The notes under the pieces: generated by a model
What the model was told of the DNA's origin: nothing
Databases searched by the model: none
The model's input: the letters and a program-made list of their open reading frames with translations, nothing else
Source: Agapetus fuscipes
Taxonomy: Eukaryota; Arthropoda; Insecta; Trichoptera; Glossosomatidae
Length of the DNA: 64,000 bases
Direction: 5' to 3'
Assembly: GCA_951799405.1 (NCBI GenBank)
Contig: OX637346.1
Span: 10,315,215 to 10,379,214, forward strand
Shown here: positions 45,092 through 54,000 of the stretch, piece after piece
Numbering within the stretch: the stretch's first letter is position 1
How the letters are laid out: every line of letters begins with the position of its first letter
Made by a program: the position numbers and the translations under genes

Positions 45092-48000
45092 CTGGAATGC
45101 AAAATAAATCACGTTAGAGATTGCAAAAAGGAGACGCGAATATACCGCATCGTTTTAGGTTTTGTGTACCTACGTGTGTACATGTAATTGTAACTGTAAC
45201 TCTGTCACCATTCCACTAGGAGTGGCCAGAACCTCTGCAGAGTTGCCTCCATTTCTTCCTATCCTTAAATACCTCTTTCAATTCATTCATATCCATCACC
45301 TTTTTCATGCATTTTCTTCTTTTACGCTCGCTTTGTACATCACATTCTTTCACAATCTCCTCAATCTGATCATTCCATACTCTTCTCGGTCGTCATTTAC
45401 CTCGTTTTTCCTTTAACACCACCTCGGTATACATACTTTGTCAGTCATCATCATTCATTCTTTCCACATGCCCAAACCATCTCATCATGTAATTGTGTGA
45501 ATAAATATCAAAGAAAACCTCAAAGTGTTTATCCAAAAAAAAATTCTACAATCCCAGTTTACATATGAGTACTATAAAATCATAGGTGTTTTAGAATCCG
45601 AGTTTAAAATCGAAAATGAAATAAATACATAAAAGGAATTATAGAAAATGGTTTTGTATGTATTTCCATTCGTTAATTTGATTTTGAAAAAAAATCTTGA
45701 TTCTCGCCTTCGGTTCTTTGCGATTTACATTTGTTAATAATTTCAAAGAAACAAATGAATTATTTTTGCATTTCATTTACAGCTCTTGTAAGAGCAAATA
45801 AGAATACGGTGATAGACCAATTATAATAACTTTCTCAGAGTACGACTATTGCAAACAAAGAAAACATTAAAAAAATACTTACTGCATAAATTTGAATTAA
45901 GTACAATTAATCAATATTCTCTATTGTTATTCAGCCCCCTTACAAACACAATTACAACGAGTTTATTTTGAATAAATGAATAGAAAAAGATTTTATTATA
46001 GTGAATTTACGTAGCTTTGTATGAGGTATGTTAAACAACATATTTCATACAATAATTACTGTAGGTACCTATAATATCTTCTGACATAAAATGTTTTTTT
46101 TTTTACGAAATTTAATGACCCAAATTAGCTCTACAATTTGAGAACAGATTACAAGTCGAAATAAATGTTTTTTGGTGTACAAACCTGCAAAGAATGGTAC
46201 GTCTTTATGACTATAAACATTGTTAGGAGGTTGAAGGATCCGGCTAATGCGCTCAGAGATCCTCTCTGCTTGGAGGCGAAGAGTTCTCCCAACAATAGGA
46301 AAGGGATACATCCAAATCCCAAGGAGAAGCCCACCATGAATACCATCAGACTGATGAGCGGCAAATACCTGGAAGGAAAATGCCAATTATTGTGCGGGAA
46401 TGTGAATAATTTGCTTGAACTTTAATTTCGCATCCTTTGGGCACGCATCCATCATATTTTGCGAGGTTTTTGGTAATTTATCATATAATTTTAGGGTATT
46501 AATCAAAACTATGAAATGATGAAGATGTATCTATCTGGGAAAACTTATTTTACAATTATTTATCTAGGTAACTTTTGAAAATATATACAGTTGTTACAAT
46601 ATTATTTAATATATTTGTTACATAATTTTCAAAGCTATCAGAAATCCATATATAAATTGTTAAAACTATATTACGATATATTTTTAATCTGCATAAATAA
46701 ATTTCCGATCACTTTATTTAGTTAGCGCTTTTTTTTAATAAATCACATGCTAAGAGTCCTGTACGTCACCACACAACATCATTTTACAACCAACAGACTG
46801 AATGAACCTTTGTGATCGTTGTTTGAAAATACCGATAAATTTGTCAACCAAGCTAAGAACTTGATTATTTTTTTGTTGCGATGGAGCAGTTTCCTTGAAT
46901 CCACAAACTTTTAATTCAAATCGTTACTCACTGGACTATGACCGGTCAACCAAAATTGTCATGTAAGTAAAAAAACTGCCCGTTGATAGGTCAGAAGCGC
47001 GATAATATTATTGACAATGCTTCAAACAGTCATATCCTACGATTTGTTTTTCTCGTACTTACTCTAAGAAAGGGCTCTGCGTGAGATCTATGTAAATGGC
47101 TGCTCCCATGGATGCCATGGCGACAGCGTTGATGCTTCCCGACAACATGAGAAGAGGTCTTCTTCCAACTTTGTCCACCAGGACCAGGGAGACGCTGTTG
47201 GCAGCCAGCTGAACCGCTCCGACTATTATTGTGGCCAAGTGGTTGTCCACGTTGGTTCCTGAAACGTGGATATGTTAGAACTGAAGGATGGTGATGATGG
47301 CATGATTCAGATTGTGTAGGTTTGTGCCTCGTCACAATTACCGACCAAGAGGCGCTGATCCATACCCTCTCTATAAACTGAAGGAAATTAGCGTTTTGAT
47401 TGACTGTTCAGGCATTCATTTTGTAAAACCGGTTATAGATTTATCTAAGCAACTGTTTTCCCTTTTACGATTTTTAATGTTAGGAATCAAATTAAGATGA
47501 AGGATTTGAAGCTAGATTTAATGTAAAAGCAACTTAACTAATTATTAAGAGCATCTTCTAACCGCGTTGTCTCCAAAAGCGTTACATGTGATTAGTAAAG
47601 CTATTTATTTACACAGTAAATAATTTACACATCAACCACTTTATTTGAATGAGAGAGCTGACTTTCAATCCTTGCAAAGGCTGGAAAAACCTTGCCGGTA
47701 TTGAAATAAATACCGATTACTTGAATTATATCTGACCCCCCTTGGGAGGATCGAACCCTAATCCTCTGGCTCATTACGCAAGCATTCTACCAACTGAGGT
47801 ATCGACCGGACATGATAAACGTTATTGTTACAACGACTCATTTTGTTTTGCTTTTTTTAATTTCCTTCTATCATTATAAAAATTGAAAAGTAAAATTATT
47901 TAAAAAAACTATTTAGAATGTTTGTGCATTATCTGTATTATTCACACACAGCAAATCCATGGTTCAACCGCCCCCTAACGTAAATTTTCCATACATAAAA

Positions 48001-51000
48001 ACATGGATTCATGGATCCCCATTGGATCAAATGCGTTGTGAATGGCCCTGTATATTTTCAACATCTTAGGATATCATGAGTACTTACATATATGAAATAT
48101 TCCGTAGGTTTTAATATGCTTGCATGGCGTACCTGAATTTTGGAAGATCTCCACCGTGTAGAATATAATGGCGTCTATCCCACTGACTTGCTGGAAAGCC
48201 AACAAAGCCAAACCGATGCCCAGAGGCTTCAATACGCCAGAACTGAAGAAAATGTCTTTGGTGAAGAGTCTCTTTCCTTTTATGATGGGCTCCATAGGCA
48301 GGTCTGCTTCATTACTGGAACATTGAGAAAAGTTGTCAATTAAAAAATTACGTTCGTTGGTAACAGCATGAATCGAGAACGACTGAACGGTTTTGTATGT
48401 TTTCCATTTCCAATAAAATTTGTAATCTGAGATTGGTTTCAACATATAAAAAAAATAGCAACAATTTGTTTTTGATACATTTCCTTTCAGTTATTGTCAT
48501 CTTTATTAAATAAAAAAGACTGAAAGGATGAACGGGATGAAGTGTGTGTTTCTACCAAAGCTGGTTTAAGACTTGGTGTATAGTTCACTAATGACAGAGC
48601 TATAGATGATAATTTTGACTCGTGAACAAGTAGAATATATATTATGATTTGATTAAACAGAATTTTATTATAAATAATAAGTGAATTGGAACAGTGTGTT
48701 TTATAATTAATATACAATGGACTTTCACTGTGTAAACCACCAAACCCTAAAAAATATTAGAATTTTATTTTTTATGTAAGTACTAAATGATGTTAATTAC
48801 AAAACATATTGAGATTCTATTGAGTTTGACAATATTTTCCTTATTCACAGCTATTTTATCTACTGAAATTTTGTTTGCAGGAACAGTGTCTTGAGTTTAA
48901 GACTTTGCGTAAAATTCAGCTCGATTGTATAAAATAAACGACAGTACGCCTAGAGGGCGATTTAGTTTTCATATTTTTTTCAATTTATGCAATCGAAGTG
49001 TGTTTTAATGTTTTATACTACGGGCATAGGAAACATTTTCAACGCTGATTTTTGAAGCGACGTGGTGGCTTTCGTGTCTATTTTTTGGATTTGAAAGCAT
49101 ACTTGAAACATCCAGCCAGCAACAGAGAGCGGACATAAAAGCCGCCGCGTCATTTCAATAACTTTAAATTGTTTTCCGCGCGTAGAAACGAAAATTCGGC
49201 AGCTAAAATAGCTGTAAATAGAACATGGCTACACCCGAAAGAAACCAATAAGTATTGGTCATCTTACACCTACCATGAATGTGAAAGAAACTTAAGGATG
49301 ATATTAATGATAAAAAGAAGTTACAATGTTAATTGGGTAAAAGAAAAAATTAAATGCGTCTTCACAAAAAAAAAACCTACGTACTCATTGCTGTTGACTT
49401 TTCTCAAATTAATTGACTCGTGATCCAAAGGTAGATGGAGCCAGTTGAGAGATTTCTCAGCCTCTTCGTTTTTTTTTTTCATGTGGAGCCAAATGGGAGA
49501 CTCAGGTAGTGGCAGAACGAATATGAAGATAATCACTGAAACAGACATAAATCACATTTAAAACATCATATTATAGATTTGAGTTGTAATAAAAAAAAGT
49601 TTCAAATACTAAGAAACACATTTTTATTTCCGGGCTTCAGTATTTTATTTGCTTTATGCATATATTTAAAGAAAAACAAGACTGTCTCAAGCAGTCGAGG
49701 CCAATAAAAATCTGTACACTTTCCAAAAGAAAACATAACCTAAATGCCGAGAAGGAATCTGAATAATTTGCTCAATAACGATTACATGAAATTGTTTTTT
49801 TTTTGTAATATATTTGCCTACGCATGTTTTCTCTACGTCTCAAGGACAAATTTATTTGATGTAGGTAAGGTAGATATAGAAAGATATAAAATGGAAATAA
49901 CGTCAAAATGAATGATTATTTTAAAAGACGATGCGGTATGAATTATGGAGGAAATAAATTAGGGTTTTGATTTGATTTGTTGTGAATGCTCCTTGACTTA
50001 TAAGTTGGTATGCGGCTGACCACCCATGCTGTAGAAAATGGTTCACTTTGCCAATGTCACCCCTGTTTTCAGGGAAGGTCGGCAAGAGTTGCAGGGTGTA
50101 TGCCCATGTGAGATTCGGGTTTTTATATTGTAGGATCACATGCGGCATATTTAAGCGCGAACTTGTGCATGTCTGTTTGTGAAAGTGCATATAATGTGAA
50201 TCTTTAATGTTACATACATTTTGCAACTTAGATTAGATTAGTTAAATTAAGCATTATCGAAGAGAACCATCTATTCCCATTTTTCTGTAACTTTCAGCAA
50301 AAAAAATGTAATTCAAAAAATATTTACACCATAGTGTTTTTTGTACAGTGAATTCTCGGACAGCGGATGAGCCATGGATTTGCTTTATGCAATTTACACC
50401 AATAGGGACAATTTGAGAACAATTTGGTAGAATAGTCTCGCATTTACAAGTTTTTAAAAATAGCCACAAATAAAATTTGCGTCCTTGAAGTAACAACAGT
50501 ACGAAACGGCGCTGTACAGAAATCATCATCATCATAAAATTTAAAAAAATAACTCAAGTTAATATTTTACTGAATAATCTTTGAGCTTCCAACACCCATT
50601 TTGTACTTTATTTAGTTTTTGTTTATGTTACTATCGAGATTAAAATTTTAAAATCCAAACAAATTGTACATCGAAATGTAGTAAACATTGAAAATAAATG
50701 TAGTTTAATAGAAAAAAGGAAAGTAGTAAGAAATCGAGACTACCCTGCATAGTCTCTGTCCACTCCTAGCGAAATGATCACAAAGCTTTAATACGAGTAT
50801 TTTTTTAGATTGATAGTAATAAAATAAATAAAACGTCGCGTCATCTAGTGGCACTAACTACATACTTCAAGGGCGCTTTTCTGTGTTAAACATGTATTCA
50901 ATGGGTCTCAATCAACCTCCTGAAACTGCCAACATTGCTCTTTGTTCTTAACTCCAAAGGCAGAATAAACAAGCCAACCTGTCCGTAGTCCAGGTGGTAA

Positions 51001-54000
51001 CACTTCGGACTCGTAACTGGAAGGTCGTGGGTTCGAATCCCGGCGGAGCACAAAAAATATACCATTTATATTTTCAAATTTGCTCTTCGCTGGGTTGAAA
51101 AATTCATAAACCTTTACCAAAGACCGGTCATCAAAAGGTCCATCCAGCCTTACAACAACTGGGTCTTGCTTGAGAATTGGCGCTTTCTACAGCGACGACC
51201 AAGCTCGCAGAGGGCTCTTGAGGTGTGATACACACACAAACAGCGCTCACCAAATAAATCAGCCTAATTGAGTTTAATTAATTTCATTAATTGACGAGGC
51301 ATTCACTTTGTAACCTTTCATTTTTTAAAAATTAAAATTAAAAATAAAAACAAATTGTATAAGGCTACGGGGCGAGTAAAATTTAATAATGTACGACCGG
51401 TTTCGGAAACAATGTTTCCATCATCAGGTACAAAATATTACTGACTAACAAAATAAAATATAAATTAGTGTAACATTCTTTTTGTTTGAATGTTACACTA
51501 ATTTATATTATATTTTGTTAGTCAGTAATATTTTGTACCTGATGATGGAAACATTGTTTCCGAAACCGGTCGTACATTATTAAATTTTACTCGCCCCGTA
51601 GCCTTATACAATTTGTTTTTATTTTTAATTTTAATTTTTTAATTAATTTCACCTAATAGCATAATAAACTTACGTGCAAGTCCAGCGGAGCAATAAGCCA
51701 GGGTCTTCCAGTCAAACCAGTAGCCCATCACATAAGAGAGGAGGATGCCCAGAGACATGAAGACTGAGGGTACGGAGCCAAGCCTTCCTCTCACTGATGG
51801 TGAGCAGCATTCGCTTACCTGGAAAGGGAGCCGCCACAAATGTCACAATAATAATGATAAGTCTAAGTCTACAAAGTATAAAAGTAAGTCATATTTTGTT
51901 ACAGGTTGCTATGGGCCTTATGTACATATTTATTAAGATCGAATTTAGAACTGCTCACTAGTACCGCAAGAATCCAAAAATGTATGTAAACTGATACGCT
52001 CATTTGACGCGCTGTTCCAGTTTTCAAGCATTTTTTTTTTGGTAAAACGCATGTTGAGCTTAAACGTTATGTTTATTATAAATATGTCATATTGTTTTCA
52101 TCAAAAAATTGTTCTAAAGCTTATTAAATATCGCCTCAAGTGAGCGTTCTAGTTTTCATATATTTGTTTGTGAAACGCTACGGTTGATTGTAAACGGTGA
52201 TGTTTGTACTTGGGCACAGATTAAAACAGCAAGCTAATGAAATGCTTGATTGGATTTCATCACATCCGAGTACATGTCAACGGCAAGCGTTTCATGTTCG
52301 ACTATATCCACGATCCATCATCAAGTCTAAACGAAAGTAAAACAGGTATTTTCCAATAAGCGATTCAAGGTAGTAGGACCTTATCAAAATAACGTCCTAT
52401 TCATGAATAACTCATCAACTCAAAACTTAAATATCCCAATAGATATGTCCCAATAGATGACTGAGGATAGAAGAGCCTTACTTAAAGTTAAGTTGCATTT
52501 ATAAATAAGCAGAATTTCGCTTAATTTGCTTTCTAGCAACTAAAGAAATTGCTTTGCTGATACATTTTTTTTAAGTATTACTTAATGCAGCTGAATAAAA
52601 AACAGTTTTTTGCTGTAAATATGGTCACAAATCTAATATCAAATCTTAGTTACAGACACTTTTTGCAGAGAACCTGTGCATGAGACTCTTCGATTTGTGG
52701 GAAATTCATGGTCCATAACACCTAAAAAGGCGCCGCAGAAGTGTTTCATTTATTCGATGTTCATGTTGAATTGAAGATTTTGAAAGAAGAATTGATAGTG
52801 TCTATTTCACGTCTGAAGAATGGGAAGTCTGCTGGGTTTGATGGTATAAATGGTGAAATGTTGAAAGCAGGAGGTGAATGTGTGATAGATTGGATGTACG
52901 AATTATGTAAGCTTTGTGTGAATGCAGGAGTAGTACCGATGGATTGGAGGAAGGCAGTCATTGTTCTCATTTACAAAGCTAAAGGGGACAAAAAAGACTG
53001 TCAGAACGAATCAGTCTACTCAGTATACCAGGAAAAGTCTTCTCTCTGTAAGGTGATTATAACAAATGTGATTCTGACTACTAGTGAAAGGATTTCCGAT
53101 ATACAGTCCGGCTTTATGGCCGGTAGAGGCTGTGTTTATCAGATTTTCACTCTACGACAACTTGTTGAAAAACAATTGTCGGTGAGGGGAAAGCTGTTCA
53201 CAGCCTTTGTAGATCTGGAAAAGGCTTTTGACTCAGTAGACAGAGGTATGTTATGGGATGCTTTGAAAGCATACGGAGTAAATGGGGCTCTCCTAGATGC
53301 GGTTCATGCGAACTATGAAAATAGTATGGCATGTGTTCGTATTGATGGTGAGTATAGTGAATGGTTTGAAGTTTATAAGGGTGTGAGGCAAGGATGTGTG
53401 ATGAGTCCATGGCTATTTAACATAGTCATGGAGAAGTGTGTCAGAGATGCTAGTCTTAATGATTGTGGATTGATGATAGGAGAGAGCAAAGTGAGTGTTC
53501 TACTGTATGCAGATGATGCAGTTCTTGTATCTGATTCAGCAATAGAATTGCAAACAATGCTCTCTAGATTGAATGAAGCTTTGTTAGGTAACCATTTGAA
53601 GTTGAATGCAAGTAAGACGAAAGTATTGATTTTTGAAAGAGATGATGAAAATATAAATTATGAATTTAAAATTAATGGAATGAATGTTGATGTCGTAAAT
53701 GAGTTTGTATATCTGGGAAGTAAGTTTGAAAAAGATGGAAGAATGTCCGGTGAATTTGAAAGAAGAATAATGAAAGGCAGGTGTGTACTGGATGCGACCG
53801 TTTGCATCGCCAGGAACCAAAATCTCTCAAAAAATGTTAGATTGGCGGTGCACGGTGGTATACTAGTGCCCAACTTGATGTATGGAAGTGAAGCCTGGAC
53901 GGTGAGTGAAAGTGAGATTAGTTAAGTCCATACAGTAGAAATGGACTATCTAAGAAGTATGATTGGGAAAAAACGAAGTAACAGGGTGAGGAATGATTTT

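Larger units (their letters stand above)
51276..51651. mobile_element. Penelope-like foldback element with two hammerhead motifs, in transporter intron
   Basis: 354-bp insert 51287-51640 flanked by AATTAATTTCA (51276-51286, 51641-51651). A one-sided ~40-bp tail (GGCATTCACTTTGTAACC, cf. GGCATTAACTTTGTAATC in the 31.9-kb element) is followed by a near-perfect palindrome with 152-bp arms (51327-51478, 51488-51639) and a 9-nt loop. Each arm has a hammerhead. It sits 22 bp beyond the 5' splice site of the exon at 51674-51818. Confidence 0.78.

Noticed and set aside
50981..51055. tRNA gene
   Set aside because: The cloverleaf-like sequence is the head of SINE-B: it continues into the shared body, and copies recur across the window.
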